Positions 28,396 through 41,459 of a DNA stretch of 64,000 bases are shown piece after piece. Where the stretch lies: contig JADCLP010000003.1 of the NCBI GenBank assembly GCA_014983025.1, forward strand, positions 96,155-160,154, written 5' to 3'. The position numbers were made by a program, and so were the translations under genes. The notes under the pieces were generated by a model. The model made no database searches. It was given only the letters and a program-made list of their open reading frames with translations, and had not been told where the DNA came from. This stretch comes from Erythrobacteraceae bacterium E2-1 Yellow Sea. GTDB taxonomy: Bacteria > Pseudomonadota > Alphaproteobacteria > Sphingomonadales > Sphingomonadaceae. The first letter of the stretch is position 1, and each line of letters opens with the position of its first letter.

Positions 28396-30120
28396 TTACT
28401 TTTCCGTCAGATCGGTGATCCGGCCCAATGGCGGCAGAACACGAATGTCCTCTGCAGCAAGCCAGGCTTCCATCGCTTCAAGATCTACAGGGCCAATCAC
28501 ACTGTCGGTTCCATCCTCGAATATGGTGAAGCTGTCCCCACCTGCGGCCAGGAAGCTGTTCATGGTGATGCGATAGCTGGCCGCCGGGTCGATTGGCTGG
28601 CCATTCAAGGTCACCGATACCACCCTTTGGCCCACTGGACGCTCCAAGTCATAGGACAGGACGAAACCTTCGGATGCAGAGAAAGTCTGGACAAAACCAT
28701 CATCGTCAAACTGCTGTTCCAGCAGGGCCAGCAGTTGGGCACCGGAATAGGTACGGGTGATGAGTGTATTGCCGAAAGGCTGCACGGCATAGATATCGGC
28801 AAAGGTCACGGTGCCATCGGCATCGGCCTCTATGGCGGTGCGAATGCCCGAATTGTTCATGAAAGCGATCTGTGCGCCCGCATCCCGTGTGGCAAACAAT
28901 TGCGCATCGGCAATGGCATTGCCCAAGCTGGTTTCTTCGGTCGCGGGGCCGGGGTCATGTGCATCGCCGCTGATGCGGCCAACGGGGCGCTCTGCCGCGG
29001 CCTGTGATGCAGCGACATAACGGCTGACATGGGTGCTTGCGGCATCATCCAGCTGCCCGCTGACTGACCCGTCTGCACGCACCAGAACATTGCGTGCAGT
29101 GCTGGCAATCACTTCATCATTTGCAGGGTCAATCGTCAGCGCAATATCGGTGACATAGGCACCGCCATATCCCGCGCTGGTAACCAGAACGTGCCGTGTC
29201 GGGTCGATAGAGGAATAATCGCAGACATAGACCTGATGCGTATGGCCAGAGATGACCAGATCGACACGCGGATCAATCTGCGCAAGAATATCGAGCAGCG
29301 GGCCGTTAATGCCATCACATCCAGGCGCATCATAGGGCAGGTCGCTATACAGCCCTTGATGGATGGCAACCACAATGGTTTCCACGCCCTGTTCGGCCAG
29401 CCTGGCCACCTCGGCATTGATTGTTTCCGCCTCGTCCGTGAAAATCAGCCCGCTTACGCCGCTGGGCGTGACCAGAGTGGGGGTTTCTTCCAGCGTCAAC
29501 CCGATGACGCCAACCGAAAAGCCATGTCCGCCTTGATCGAATGTTTTGATCGCAGAGGCTGGGAAGAGTGGTTCTGCGCTCTCTTCAAAATAAGTGCTGG
29601 CGGACAGGATCTGATAGTTTGCGCCTGCAAAGGGTTCGACCGCGCATGGCTGGCGTGTGGTGAATTTCTCACAGCCACCATCCTTCATGCGGCGCAATTC
29701 GCGCCAGCCACGGTCAAATTCGTGATTTCCCACGGCGGTGAAATCCAGACCCATCGCGCTGAGACCGGTGACCGTCGGTTCATCGAGGAATAGAGAGGAT
29801 ACCAGTGGACTTGCCCCGATCATGTCGCCTGCGCCGATCACAAGGCTGAATTCATCCTGTGCGCGTAAATGTTTGATCGCGGCGGCATAGGCGGCAAGGC
29901 CACCCACGCGCACTTCCTCAACCGATCCGTCTCCATGTGTGATATTGGCGGCGCGACGCAAAGGCTCCAGATTGCCATGGAAATCATTGGTGCCAATGAT
30001 GCGCAGGGTTACCGGCTGGGGCGCGGCGACGGGTGCTGTTTCAGCAGGTGGCAGGCTGGCGCAGGCGGAAAGTGCTGTGGCCAGTGTGATGGGGGCGATC
30101 AGGCGTGCGAGAGGATTCAT
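28396..30120 (-). CDS. 5'-nucleotidase-type metallophosphatase lipoprotein
   Basis: A 574-aa exported phosphoesterase of the UshA/5'-nucleotidase family. A lipobox (ATALSACAS) follows the signal at MNPLARLIAPITL. The metal sites are in IIGTNDFHGNLEPL, VGNHEFDRGWREL, VVAIHQGLYS and VISGHTHQVYVCD; the C-terminal domain with GIRTAIEADADGTVTFAD and YRITMNSFLAAGGD binds the nucleotide. The ATG at 30120 is preferred to one 10 codons upstream because it gives the standard signal. It may recover phosphate or nucleosides from outside the cell. Confidence 0.92.
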   Translation of the reverse strand: MNPLARLIAPITLATALSACASLPPAETAPVAAPQPVTLRIIGTNDFHGNLEPLRRAANITHGDGSVEEVRVGGLAAYAAAIKHLRAQDEFSLVIGAGDMIGASPLVSSLFLDEPTVTGLSAMGLDFTAVGNHEFDRGWRELRRMKDGGCEKFTTRQPCAVEPFAGANYQILSASTYFEESAEPLFPASAIKTFDQGGHGFSVGVIGLTLEETPTLVTPSGVSGLIFTDEAETINAEVARLAEQGVETIVVAIHQGLYSDLPYDAPGCDGINGPLLDILAQIDPRVDLVISGHTHQVYVCDYSSIDPTRHVLVTSAGYGGAYVTDIALTIDPANDEVIASTARNVLVRADGSVSGQLDDAASTHVSRYVAASQAAAERPVGRISGDAHDPGPATEETSLGNAIADAQLFATRDAGAQIAFMNNSGIRTAIEADADGTVTFADIYAVQPFGNTLITRTYSGAQLLALLEQQFDDDGFVQTFSASEGFVLSYDLERPVGQRVVSVTLNGQPIDPAASYRITMNSFLAAGGDSFTIFEDGTDSVIGPVDLEAMEAWLAAEDIRVLPPLGRITDLTEK

Positions 30121-30154
30121 GCCCGGTTTGATGGGGCGCGAATGTGGCAATGTA

Positions 30155-30174
30155 AAGAAGCGGCCGCGCTTCTT
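30155..30174 (-). terminator. Hairpin terminator of gyrB
   Basis: AAGAAGCG and CGCTTCTT form a perfect 8-bp stem with a 4-base loop. On the minus strand it begins 4 bp after the gyrB stop and is followed by TACATT; the stem itself ends CTTCTTT. Confidence 0.6.
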
Positions 30175-30178
30175 GCGA

Positions 30179-33203
<3,025 letters not shown>

Positions 33204-34778
33204 ATGGACCGCGAACATCTCCCCGATTCAATCCTTATCGTCGATTTTGGCAGCCAGGTAACGCAGCTGATCGCGCGCCGCGTGCGCGAAGCGGGCGTTT
33301 ATTCCGAAATTGCCCCTTTCAGCCAGGCGGAGGAGGCGTTTCATCGCCTCAATCCCAAGGGCATCATCCTGTCGGGATCACCCGCCAGCGTGTGCGATGA
33401 TGGCAGCCCGCGTGCGCCCCAAGTGCTGTTTGACAGCGGATTGCCGATTCTGGGCATTTGCTATGGCCAGCAGGTGATGAGCAAGCAATTGGGGGGTGAG
33501 GTGCGCCCCGGCCATGAAACGGGGGATGGCGGCGAATTTGGCCGTGCCTATCTGACCGTCACCAAATCCTGTGCGCTGTTTGACGGGCTGTGGGAAACTG
33601 GCGAACGCCATCAGGTATGGATGAGCCATGGGGACAAGGTCACGCAATTCGCCCCCGGTTTTGAAATTGTTGCCACATCCGATGGTGCGCCCTTTGCTGT
33701 GATCGCGGATGAAGCGCGCAAATATTACGGTACGCAATTCCACCCCGAAGTTGTGCACACGCCCGATGGTGGCAAACTGCTGGCCAATTTCGTGCACAAG
33801 GTGTGCGGGCTGGCGGGTGACTGGACCATGGCGGCATACCGCGAAACTAAGATTGCCGAAATCCGCGCCCAGGTGGGCGATGGCAAGGTTATCTGCGGCT
33901 TGTCAGGCGGGGTGGACAGTTCTGTCGCGGCCATTCTGATTCACGAGGCGATTGGCGATCAGCTGACCTGCGTCTTTGTCGATCATGGACTGTTGCGGAT
34001 GAATGAGCGTGAACAGGTCGAAACCATGTTCCGCGACCATTACAATATCCCGCTGGTGGTGGTGGATGCAGAACAACGCTTCATGGCGGGCCTTGCAGGT
34101 GTCACCGACCCGGAAAAGAAGCGCAAATTTATCGGCGCGGAATTCATCAATGTGTTTGAGGGAGAGGCGAACCGCATCGGCGGCGCTGATTTCCTGGCGC
34201 AGGGCACGCTCTACCCCGATGTGATCGAATCGGTCAGCTTCACCGGTGGGCCGAGCGTGACGATCAAGAGCCATCACAATGTCGGCGGCCTGCCCGAACG
34301 CATGAATATGCAACTGGTCGAACCTTTGCGCGAATTGTTCAAGGACGAGGTTCGCGCGCTGGGCCGGGAACTGGGGTTGCCCGAAATCTTTGTTGGCCGC
34401 CATCCCTTCCCCGGCCCCGGCCTTGCCATCCGTATTCCGGGTGAAGTGACCAAGGAACGGTGTGATATCCTGCGCAAGGCGGATGCGATCTATCTCGAAG
34501 AAATCCGCAATGCCGGGCTCTATGATGCGATCTGGCAGGCCTTTGCCGTGTTGCTGCCGGTCAAGACGGTGGGCGTGATGGGTGATGGCCGCACCTATGA
34601 CAGTGTGTGCGGTTTGCGCGCCGTGACCAGCACTGATGGGATGACGGCCGATGTCTATCCCTTCGATGCCAGCTTCCTGACGGGCTGCGCCACGCGCATC
34701 GTCAATGAAGTGCAGGGCGTGAACCGCGTGGTCTATGACTATACGTCAAAGCCGCCTGGCACGATTGAGTGGGAATAG
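33204..34778 (+). CDS. guaA: GMP synthase (glutamine-hydrolysing)
   Basis: A 524-aa enzyme that aminates XMP to GMP. The class I glutamine amidotransferase has its Cys in [18 protein letters not shown] and His/Glu in [11 protein letters not shown]. The ATP pyrophosphatase loop is [17 protein letters not shown], and the C-terminal dimer domain contains [15 protein letters not shown] and the end [11 protein letters not shown]. It is full length. Confidence 0.97.
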   Translation: MDREHLPDSILIVDFGSQVTQLIARRVREAGVYSEIAPFSQAEEAFHRLNPKGIILSGSPASVCDDGSPRAPQVLFDSGLPILGICYGQQVMSKQLGGEVRPGHETGDGGEFGRAYLTVTKSCALFDGLWETGERHQVWMSHGDKVTQFAPGFEIVATSDGAPFAVIADEARKYYGTQFHPEVVHTPDGGKLLANFVHKVCGLAGDWTMAAYRETKIAEIRAQVGDGKVICGLSGGVDSSVAAILIHEAIGDQLTCVFVDHGLLRMNEREQVETMFRDHYNIPLVVVDAEQRFMAGLAGVTDPEKKRKFIGAEFINVFEGEANRIGGADFLAQGTLYPDVIESVSFTGGPSVTIKSHHNVGGLPERMNMQLVEPLRELFKDEVRALGRELGLPEIFVGRHPFPGPGLAIRIPGEVTKERCDILRKADAIYLEEIRNAGLYDAIWQAFAVLLPVKTVGVMGDGRTYDSVCGLRAVTSTDGMTADVYPFDASFLTGCATRIVNEVQGVNRVVYDYTSKPPGTIEWE

Positions 34779-34906
34779 CTTGCAGCCGCCCATTCCTCGG
34801 TCTTTGTCTGCTATATGCTGGCATTCTACGCCAGGGGCATCGTTGGATAATACGATGGGGCGCTGAACCAAGAAAATAGCCAATAGGCCTATGGCGAAAG
34901 CGTCTG

Positions 34907-35782
34907 ATGCTGCCTAGATCGGCAGGGATGAGCCTCTCGCCACCTCCCCATCATCAACGACCACTGACGCTGGTGGCCGTTATAGGCTTGGCCACGCTGG
35001 CGATTATCGCCTTTGCCGGAAATTCGCTGCTGGCGCGCGCGGCGCTGGCCGATGGCGCGATTGAACCGGGTGCCTATTCGCTGATCCGGCTGGCATCTGG
35101 CGCGCTGGTGCTTCTGCCCTTTGTGCAGCGCGCACCACGGCTGGCAGATATGCCCGGTGCATTGGCTCTGTTTACCTATGTCGCTTTCTTTTCCTGGGCC
35201 TATGTCGCACTGCCAGCGGCTGCAGGCGCATTGGTGCTGTTTGCCAGTGTGCAGGCCACGGTGATGGGGTTGGGCTTTGTACAGGGGGAACGCCCCGGCT
35301 GGATGGGGCTGGCGGGCATGGCGCTGGCCATGGGCGGGCTGGCGGTGCTGTTGTTGCCCGGCGCATCTGCCGCCACGCCATATCTACCTGCCATATTGAT
35401 GGCGGTGGCAGGCGTCGCATGGGGCGCATTCACAATGCTGGGGCGCAAGGCGGAAGTTGCCAGCATCTTTACTGCGCGCAGTTTTGTGCTGGGGGCGGTG
35501 TTTGCTGTGCCTCTTTTGCTACTGGATGCATCTGTGCCCAGCACTGCGGGCGTTGTCTTGGCCGTGGCATCGGGCGCGATCACATCTGGTGCCGGCTATG
35601 TCGTGTGGAATCGCGTCTCGCCCTCTCTTGGCCTGGCCACGGTGGCAACAGTGCAATTGGCCACCCCACCTGCCGCCGCACTGGGTGGGGTATTCTTCTT
35701 GGACGAAGGCGTTACCGCCACTCTGATATTGGCAGGCGCTATGATTGTTGGCGGGATTTTGCTTACGCTGAAGCGGCGTTAA
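34907..35782 (+). CDS. EamA-type (DMT superfamily) transporter
   Basis: A 291-aa permease with about ten transmembrane helices in two EamA repeats (IIAFAGNSLLARAALADGAIE; GVAWGAFTMLGRKAEVASIF). The second half ends in a typical LATPPAAALGGVFFLDEGV then LAGAMIVGGILLTLKRR. The substrate is unknown; metabolite export is usual. ATG at 34907 or 34928 could start it; neither has a clear ribosome binding site. Confidence 0.85.
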   Translation: MLPRSAGMSLSPPPHHQRPLTLVAVIGLATLAIIAFAGNSLLARAALADGAIEPGAYSLIRLASGALVLLPFVQRAPRLADMPGALALFTYVAFFSWAYVALPAAAGALVLFASVQATVMGLGFVQGERPGWMGLAGMALAMGGLAVLLLPGASAATPYLPAILMAVAGVAWGAFTMLGRKAEVASIFTARSFVLGAVFAVPLLLLDASVPSTAGVVLAVASGAITSGAGYVVWNRVSPSLGLATVATVQLATPPAAALGGVFFLDEGVTATLILAGAMIVGGILLTLKRR

Positions 35783-35801
35783 GCCGCACAGTCAGGCAAG
35801 C

Positions 35802-36248
35802 TCAGCCCCCCGATGCTTCTTCTTCCCGTGTGAAGGGAATGAAATCGTCCAGAAATATAACGCCAGAGAACAAATGCGATCCACGATCGATGGTGGTTAC
35901 ATTATCCAGACGGCACAGGCGCGAACCATCGGTGCGCTTGATCACCAGAATATCGCCATCATCAATGGTATCTGGATGGCGGGTATAATTGATGTAAATC
36001 GTATTGCCGTGGCCAAACACGATGGCTGTCTTGTCGATTACCTGCATGCGATCTGCTGTCGGGAAGGTGTTGATGCAGCTGACGGGTTCGCCCGCCACGC
36101 GCCCTTCCAGCAGCTTGGCCAGCTTCTTTTCGCCCTTGGTCATTTCGACGGGCTTGTCTTCATCGCCATGTTCATGGGCCAATGCGGGCGTGGCTGCCAG
36201 TGTGAAGGCGGCCGCCCCCAGAATGGTGTTTCGGATCAGTTTCGACAT
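35802..36248 (-). CDS. Exported protein of unknown function
   Basis: A 148-aa periplasmic protein with a clear signal peptide (IRNTILGAAAFTLAATPALA) and a His/Asp/Glu-rich mature start (HEHGDEDKP). The rest is a small beta-rich domain with two Cys (PVSCINTFP; SRLCRLDNV) that could form a disulfide. The family seems common in sphingomonads but I cannot name a function. It has GGAGA before the ATG. Confidence 0.75.
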   Translation of the reverse strand: MSKLIRNTILGAAAFTLAATPALAHEHGDEDKPVEMTKGEKKLAKLLEGRVAGEPVSCINTFPTADRMQVIDKTAIVFGHGNTIYINYTRHPDTIDDGDILVIKRTDGSRLCRLDNVTTIDRGSHLFSGVIFLDDFIPFTREEEASGG

Positions 36249-36338
36249 AACGAATCTCCTTCGCCGGCCCCCGACCGGTTGGAAAATGTTATAGCAGAAT
36301 GTCCTGAACCGGGGCTGACTACCCTGTAACGGCTACGA

Positions 36339-36587
36339 TCAGCTGGCGCCTTCGGAAATATCGGGCAGGCTGGCCTGATCTGCATCTTCTGCCGGGCCAC
36401 CCTTCAGCACAAAGCGCCGGTCACAATAGCCACAATCAACATAGCCATGCTCGTCAATTTCCAGATAAACCCTGGGGTGGCCCAGGGCGGCGGGGCGGAA
36501 ATTATCCCCTCCACGAATCTGGCTGGCGCCATCGCAGCTGACGCGGGTTTTATCGACAAGGATCACTTCGGGCGGTGCAATGCTCAT
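36339..36587 (-). CDS. Small zinc-finger protein related to complex I subunit NDUFS6
   Basis: An 82-aa protein. The C-terminal half VSCDG...GHPRVYLEI and VDCGYCDRRFVLKGG has the Cys-His-Cys-Cys pattern of the NDUFS6 (zf-CHCC) domain. In mitochondria this subunit is needed for complex I maturation; in bacteria the role is inferred. The ATG at 36587 is chosen because the longer open frame does not resemble the family. The next gene starts 87 bp away in the opposite direction. Confidence 0.85.
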   Translation of the reverse strand: MSIAPPEVILVDKTRVSCDGASQIRGGDNFRPAALGHPRVYLEIDEHGYVDCGYCDRRFVLKGGPAEDADQASLPDISEGAS

Positions 36588-36674
36588 GACCTGTGCCGAT
36601 AGCGGTGCAGGCGAAGATTCGCAACGGGAACGATGGTCTATCAATTGCCGTTTGCAGCGCCTATCTGACACAGC

Positions 36675-37610
36675 ATGACGACACCGCCAGCCATCCGTAT
36701 TGAAAATCTGGTTAAACGCTATGCCGCGCCCAAGGGGGGTGAGGGTAAATTGGCGCTGAAGGGAGTAAGCCTGGATGTGCCGCAGGGCGGCATTTTCGGT
36801 CTGCTGGGCCCCAATGGCGCTGGCAAGAGCACCTTGATCAACATTCTGGCCGGGCTGGTGACCAAGACGGCGGGCAGTGCGGAAATCTGGGGTTTCGATA
36901 TTGATCGGCAAACGCGCAATGCCAAGCGCAGCATTGGCATTGTACCGCAGGAAATCGTTTTCGATCCCTTCTTCACCCCATTTGAAGTGCTGGAAAACCA
37001 GGCCGGGTTTTATGGCATCGCCAAGCATTTGCGGCGAAGTGAGCAATTGCTGCGCGCGGTCCATCTGGCGGACAAGCGCAATGCCTATTCCCGCACATTG
37101 TCAGGCGGGATGAAGCGCCGCCTGCTGATTGCGAAGGCTATGGTCCATGCCCCGCCCATCATTGTGTTGGATGAACCAACCGCAGGCGTTGACGTGGAAT
37201 TGCGCAAGCAGCTGTGGGACCTTGTTACTGCGCTCAACAATGATGGTGTCACCATCGTGCTGACCACGCATTATCTGGAAGAGGCGGAAGAACTGTGTGA
37301 CGAGATTGCCATCATCAATCATGGCGAGGTGATTGCGCATAAACCCACGCGCGAACTGGTGGGAATGACGCGCGAGAAAATCGTGCGTGTCTCGGTCGAT
37401 CGCGATCTGGCCGGGCCGATCATGGAAGAAGGCTTTGTGAAGGCCGAAGTGGTCGATCACCGCGGGCTGGAAGTGACCTATAATCGCGACCGGATGAGCG
37501 CGGGCCAGGTATTGGCCGTGGTGCAGAGCCATGGCTATACGATAGAGGATGTCACCACCCGCGAACCCGATCTGGAAGATGTGTTTGTCCAGCTGACCAG
37601 CGCGGGATAG
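36675..37610 (+). CDS. ABC transporter ATP-binding protein
   Basis: A 311-aa nucleotide-binding subunit of the exporter (ABC-2/CcmA) type. Walker A is LGPNGAGKSTL, the signature is TLSGGMKRRLLIAKAM and Walker B IIVLDEPTAGVDVELR; the H-loop is VLTTHYLEEAEEL. The C-terminal about 80 residues form the regulatory extension common in drug/polysaccharide exporters. No permease gene lies next to it. Confidence 0.9.
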   Translation: MTTPPAIRIENLVKRYAAPKGGEGKLALKGVSLDVPQGGIFGLLGPNGAGKSTLINILAGLVTKTAGSAEIWGFDIDRQTRNAKRSIGIVPQEIVFDPFFTPFEVLENQAGFYGIAKHLRRSEQLLRAVHLADKRNAYSRTLSGGMKRRLLIAKAMVHAPPIIVLDEPTAGVDVELRKQLWDLVTALNNDGVTIVLTTHYLEEAEELCDEIAIINHGEVIAHKPTRELVGMTREKIVRVSVDRDLAGPIMEEGFVKAEVVDHRGLEVTYNRDRMSAGQVLAVVQSHGYTIEDVTTREPDLEDVFVQLTSAG

Positions 37611-37621
37611 ACTGCCAGCCT

Positions 37622-37792
37622 TTATCCCTGCTGTTGGTCCCGGCGCCATTTCCCGCGTGAAACCCGCCTGATCGGTTTTCCGCATTCACTGCAAATGCCG
37701 GCATAATGCGCACCGTCCCACACCACCTGCCGGCGTTGGGGGAAATGCCGCCCCAGGGCGCATCGCAGGGTCCGGTATATATTCATGGACAT
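37622..37792 (-). CDS. Small CxxC protein
   Basis: A 56-aa basic protein. It contains RCALGRHFPQRRQ, GAHYAGICSECGKPIRR and a Lys/Arg-rich end. CSECGK is half a zinc ribbon; the earlier Cys and His could complete the site. It is probably a small zinc protein of unknown role. ATG at 37786 is an alternative start. Confidence 0.6.
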   Translation of the reverse strand: MSMNIYRTLRCALGRHFPQRRQVVWDGAHYAGICSECGKPIRRVSRGKWRRDQQQG

Positions 37793-37927
37793 TCCATTTT
37801 CTCGGGCAGTCAGAGACTTCGCTGCCGACATGTTTTAGTCCAATTAAAATTTTGAAAATGGACTGCCGGATACATCTTGCGATGACACAGGCTTGCCCGC
37901 CGATGCGCTTCACGCCATGACGGGCGC

Positions 37928-39514
37928 ATGACTGTGCCACAACATGATGTGATCGTTATTGGATCAGGTGCTGCGGGCCTTACGGCTGCGCTCGAACTTG
38001 CGCAGCAGCACCGGGTGCTGGTGCTGGCAAAAGGCAATTTGCACGGGGGCAGCACCGCATGGGCACAAGGCGGGATCGCAGCTGTGCTCGATGCGGGCGA
38101 TACATTTGAAAACCACATCCGCGACACCATGGTGGCGGGTGCTGGCCTGAACGATATTGCCACGGTCGAATTCGTGATTGAACGTGCGCCAGCCGCGATT
38201 GACAGGCTGGTGGAGCTGGGTGTGCCGTTCAATACGGATGGGCCCGATCTGCATTTGACCCGGGAAGGCGGTCATTCGCATCGCCGCATTGTGCATGTTG
38301 ATGATGCGACCGGCTGGGCCGTACAAGAAGCGCTGGTTCGCGCGGCAGAGGCCAACCCCAATATCACCCTGTTGCCGGGTCGCAGCTGTATTGACTTTAT
38401 TACGGGCCGCCACGCTGAAAAATTCAGTGCCGATGGGCGCGTCTGGGGCGTCTATGCGCTGGATCAGGAAAGCGGCAAGGTCGAAAAACATCTGGCCCGC
38501 GCCACTGTGCTGGCTGCTGGCGGGGCGGGGCGCGTCTACCAGTTTTCCACCGCACCGCGCGGCGCAACCGGGGATGGCATTGCCATGTCATGGCGCGCGG
38601 GTGCGCGTGTATCCAATATGGAAATGATGCAGTTCCACCCCACTTGCCTGTATAATCTGGAGGTCAAGAATTTCCTGATTACTGAGGCGGTGCGTGGCGA
38701 AGGCGGGCATTTGCTGCATCCCGAAACGGGCCATCGTTTCATGGTGGATTACGATGCCGAACGGATGGAACTGGCCCCGCGCGATGTGGTGGCCCGAGCA
38801 ATCGATGACCAGATCAAGCGGTTCGGCCTTGATTATGTTCACCTCGACATCAGCCACAAGCCGGCCGAATTTGTGCGCGAACATTTCCCCACCATCTATG
38901 ACAAGCTGATTGGGCTGGGGATCGACATGACCACGCAGCCCATTCCCGTGGTCCCTGCCCAGCATTATACCTGTGGCGGGGTGAAGGTTGATCTGGATGC
39001 ACGCACTGATTTGCCTGGTCTGTGGGCAGCAGGCGAGTGCACTGAAAGCGGGCTGCATGGTGCCAATCGCCTGGCCTCAAATTCACTACTGGAATGCTTC
39101 GTGTTTGGTGAAGCCGCGGGCAGGGACATTCTGGCGCATTGGGGTGAATTGCCCGAACCGCCTGCGATCCGCGATTGGGATGCCAGCCGGGTGACCGATT
39201 CGGATGAAGAGGTCGTGATCAAGCAGAACTGGACCGAAATCCGCCGCTTCATGTGGAACTATGTCGGGATCGTTCGTACCACCAAACGGCTGGAACGTGC
39301 GGCGCATCGTATCCAGCTGCTGAGCCGCGAGGTGGAAGATTATTACGGCAGCTTCCGCGTCACCACCGATCTGATCGAGCTGCGCAATCTGCTGCAATCG
39401 GCCGAACTGATCGTGCGCAGCGCGCTGAAGCGGCATGAAAGCCGCGGCCTGCACTACACGATGGATTATCCCGAAACGCTGCCCGTGGCGCAGGATACGG
39501 TGCTGGTGCCATGA
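37928..39514 (+). CDS. nadB: L-aspartate oxidase
   Basis: A 528-aa FAD enzyme that oxidises aspartate to iminoaspartate, the first step of NAD synthesis. The dinucleotide loop is DVIVIGSGAAGLTAALELA; the flavin and substrate region follows with GGSTAWAQGGIAAVLD, HRRIVHVDDATGWAVQEAL and the capping-domain TCGGVKVDLDARTDLPGLWA. The C-terminal helical domain (RRFMWNYVGIVRTTKRLERA) is of the NadB type. No nadA or nadC is adjacent. Confidence 0.95.
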   Translation: MTVPQHDVIVIGSGAAGLTAALELAQQHRVLVLAKGNLHGGSTAWAQGGIAAVLDAGDTFENHIRDTMVAGAGLNDIATVEFVIERAPAAIDRLVELGVPFNTDGPDLHLTREGGHSHRRIVHVDDATGWAVQEALVRAAEANPNITLLPGRSCIDFITGRHAEKFSADGRVWGVYALDQESGKVEKHLARATVLAAGGAGRVYQFSTAPRGATGDGIAMSWRAGARVSNMEMMQFHPTCLYNLEVKNFLITEAVRGEGGHLLHPETGHRFMVDYDAERMELAPRDVVARAIDDQIKRFGLDYVHLDISHKPAEFVREHFPTIYDKLIGLGIDMTTQPIPVVPAQHYTCGGVKVDLDARTDLPGLWAAGECTESGLHGANRLASNSLLECFVFGEAAGRDILAHWGELPEPPAIRDWDASRVTDSDEEVVIKQNWTEIRRFMWNYVGIVRTTKRLERAAHRIQLLSREVEDYYGSFRVTTDLIELRNLLQSAELIVRSALKRHESRGLHYTMDYPETLPVAQDTVLVP

Positions 39515-39590
39515 TACGAAATGTAAGCGGCGTGACAGATTGGCTATTTTCCATAGGCTAGGCTAGGTTTCCCAATAAGGGGGGCTGCCA

Positions 39591-40988
39591 TTGGATCGAA
39601 ATGAAATCGCCACGCCGATAACGGGCGGGCAGACATTGTGGGGCCACCCGAAGGGGCTCTACTTCCTGGCCTTTACCGAAATGTGGGAACGCTTTTCCTT
39701 CTATGGAATGCGCACCTTGCTGATCCTCTACATGGTGCAGGATCTGCTGATTTCTGACCGGGTAGACCAGATCGCGGGCATGCCGGCCTATCGCAGTGTC
39801 ATCGAAAGTATTTTCGGCCCGCTCAGCACACAGGCCTTCGCCAGTCAGACCTTCGGGCTTTATTCTGGCTTTGTCTATTTCACTCCGCTGTTCGGCGGCT
39901 TGATTGCCGATCGCTGGCTGGGCGCGCGCAAGACGGTGCTGATCGGCATCGCGCTGATGACGGCGGGCCATTTCGCCATGGTGTTTGATTGGAGCTTCCT
40001 GGTCGCCCTGTTGCTGCTGGTGCTGGGGTCGGGCTGCCTTAAGGGCAATGTGGCAACTCAGGTGGGCCAGATCTATCCCAAGGCGGAAGAGGCATTGCGG
40101 TCCCGCGGTTACGCCATTTTCTCCACCGGTATCAATGTGGGGGCCACTATCGGCCCGTTGATCTGCGGTACGCTGGCGCAATTTTACGGCTGGCATGTTG
40201 GCTTTGGTACGGCAGGTGTGATGATGCTGTTGGCGGCTGTGGTCTATCTGGCGGGCCTGCGCCATTTTGCAGATGAGGCACCGCCGCATCGCGGGGCAGA
40301 GCCGCTCCCGCCGCTGGATCGGGAAGAATGGGGTATGCTGCGGTTGGTCGTGGCGGCAATCTTTATCGTCTGCTTCGTGAATATTGCCTTTGATCAATTG
40401 TTCAATGTCGGCCTGATCTTCGTGTCCGAACGCGTGGCATTGGATGTGGGCGGCTTTAGCGTCCCAGAGGCATGGTTCGCTTCGGAAGATTCCCTCTCCT
40501 CTATCCTGATCCTGCCGGTATTGCTGATGTTGTGGCGCTGGCAGGCCTCGCGCGGGAAAGAGCCGGATGATCTGGGCAAGATGGCCACAGGCTCTGTTAT
40601 CATGGCGATGTCAGCACTTTCCCTTGCGCTGGGATCTTGGGTGGCTGGCGATGGCAAGGTGCCGATTATCTTTGCCATTATCACCTACTGCCTGTCGGGC
40701 ATTTCCTTCATGTTCCAATGGCCCACGATGCTGGCGCTGGTTTCCCGCCGCGCCCCGAAAAAGATCGCCGCCTTGATGATGGCAGGTGCCTATCTTGTGG
40801 CCTTTGTCAGCGGGATTGGATCAGGTTTTATAGCGCGTTGGTATGAACCGTTGGGCGCTACGGGTTTCTGGCTGCTCAATGCCGGGATTTCATTGATGAC
40901 TCTGGTGCTGGTGGTGCTTTTCGGCGGAACCTTGCGCCGCCGGATGGATGCGCTGGATCAATCTGCGCCAGCCCGCCACGCACAATAA
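39591..40988 (+). CDS. POT-family (PTR2) peptide transporter
   Basis: A 465-aa proton-coupled oligopeptide importer of the MFS type with about 12-14 helices. The ExxERFxxYG motif is seen as FTEMWERFSFYGMRTLL near the N-terminus, and a second family block is YFTPLFGGLIADRWLGARKTVL. The start is TTG at 39591 with GGGGGG eight bases upstream. A proline-rich short insert (EAPPHRGAEPLPPLDRE) separates the two halves. Confidence 0.88.
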   Translation: MDRNEIATPITGGQTLWGHPKGLYFLAFTEMWERFSFYGMRTLLILYMVQDLLISDRVDQIAGMPAYRSVIESIFGPLSTQAFASQTFGLYSGFVYFTPLFGGLIADRWLGARKTVLIGIALMTAGHFAMVFDWSFLVALLLLVLGSGCLKGNVATQVGQIYPKAEEALRSRGYAIFSTGINVGATIGPLICGTLAQFYGWHVGFGTAGVMMLLAAVVYLAGLRHFADEAPPHRGAEPLPPLDREEWGMLRLVVAAIFIVCFVNIAFDQLFNVGLIFVSERVALDVGGFSVPEAWFASEDSLSSILILPVLLMLWRWQASRGKEPDDLGKMATGSVIMAMSALSLALGSWVAGDGKVPIIFAIITYCLSGISFMFQWPTMLALVSRRAPKKIAALMMAGAYLVAFVSGIGSGFIARWYEPLGATGFWLLNAGISLMTLVLVVLFGGTLRRRMDALDQSAPARHAQ

Positions 40989-41459
40989 TTTCACAGCTCG
41001 ATTCGTTTGATTCAAAGCCCTGTTGTGCAGGTTTTCCCGCGAAATTTTTTTTCGCAGATTCATTTTAGGGCTTGCGCAGCCCACAACCCAAGCTTTCTCC
41101 ACGCGTCGCTGCACTGCAACATAAATTATGGCGGTAAAGTTTGTGTGCATCCGATGGTAAATCGCACTTAACCCTCTTGCACACGAGTCCTACCTGATTC
41201 ACTATCTAGTGGTTCGGGGCGTGGGGTTACCTACAAGACCTAGTTATTCGACGCAGAAACACCATATCTGCGGACGGGGACTGATTCGGTCTTGAAGTTT
41301 GGGATGCCAGACCTGGGCTGTGGGCAAATGCGGGAAAACTAATTCGCCGCTGATGCCCGAAAATTGCTAGGTGCGGGGTGACCCGCCGAGTCGAACACAA
41401 GTGGAACATTGCCATTGCTGGCATGTGCCACACCGGGGTAATTCAAGAGCGGGGCAGAT
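40989..41459. other. 471 bp upstream region of nrdA
   Basis: No gene. It holds an AT-rich first half, a partial NrdR-like palindrome at 41200-41211, and about 240 bp of likely leader with several short hairpins before the nrdA start. The length of the leader is unusual for a housekeeping gene. Confidence 0.5.
41200..41211. promoter_or_regulatory. Palindrome, possible NrdR box
   Basis: CACTATCTAGTG is a perfect 5-bp palindrome around TC, about 249 bp before nrdA. It agrees with much of the NrdR consensus (ACACWATATATWGTGT) but not at every core position. A second box at the usual spacing was not found. Confidence 0.35.
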
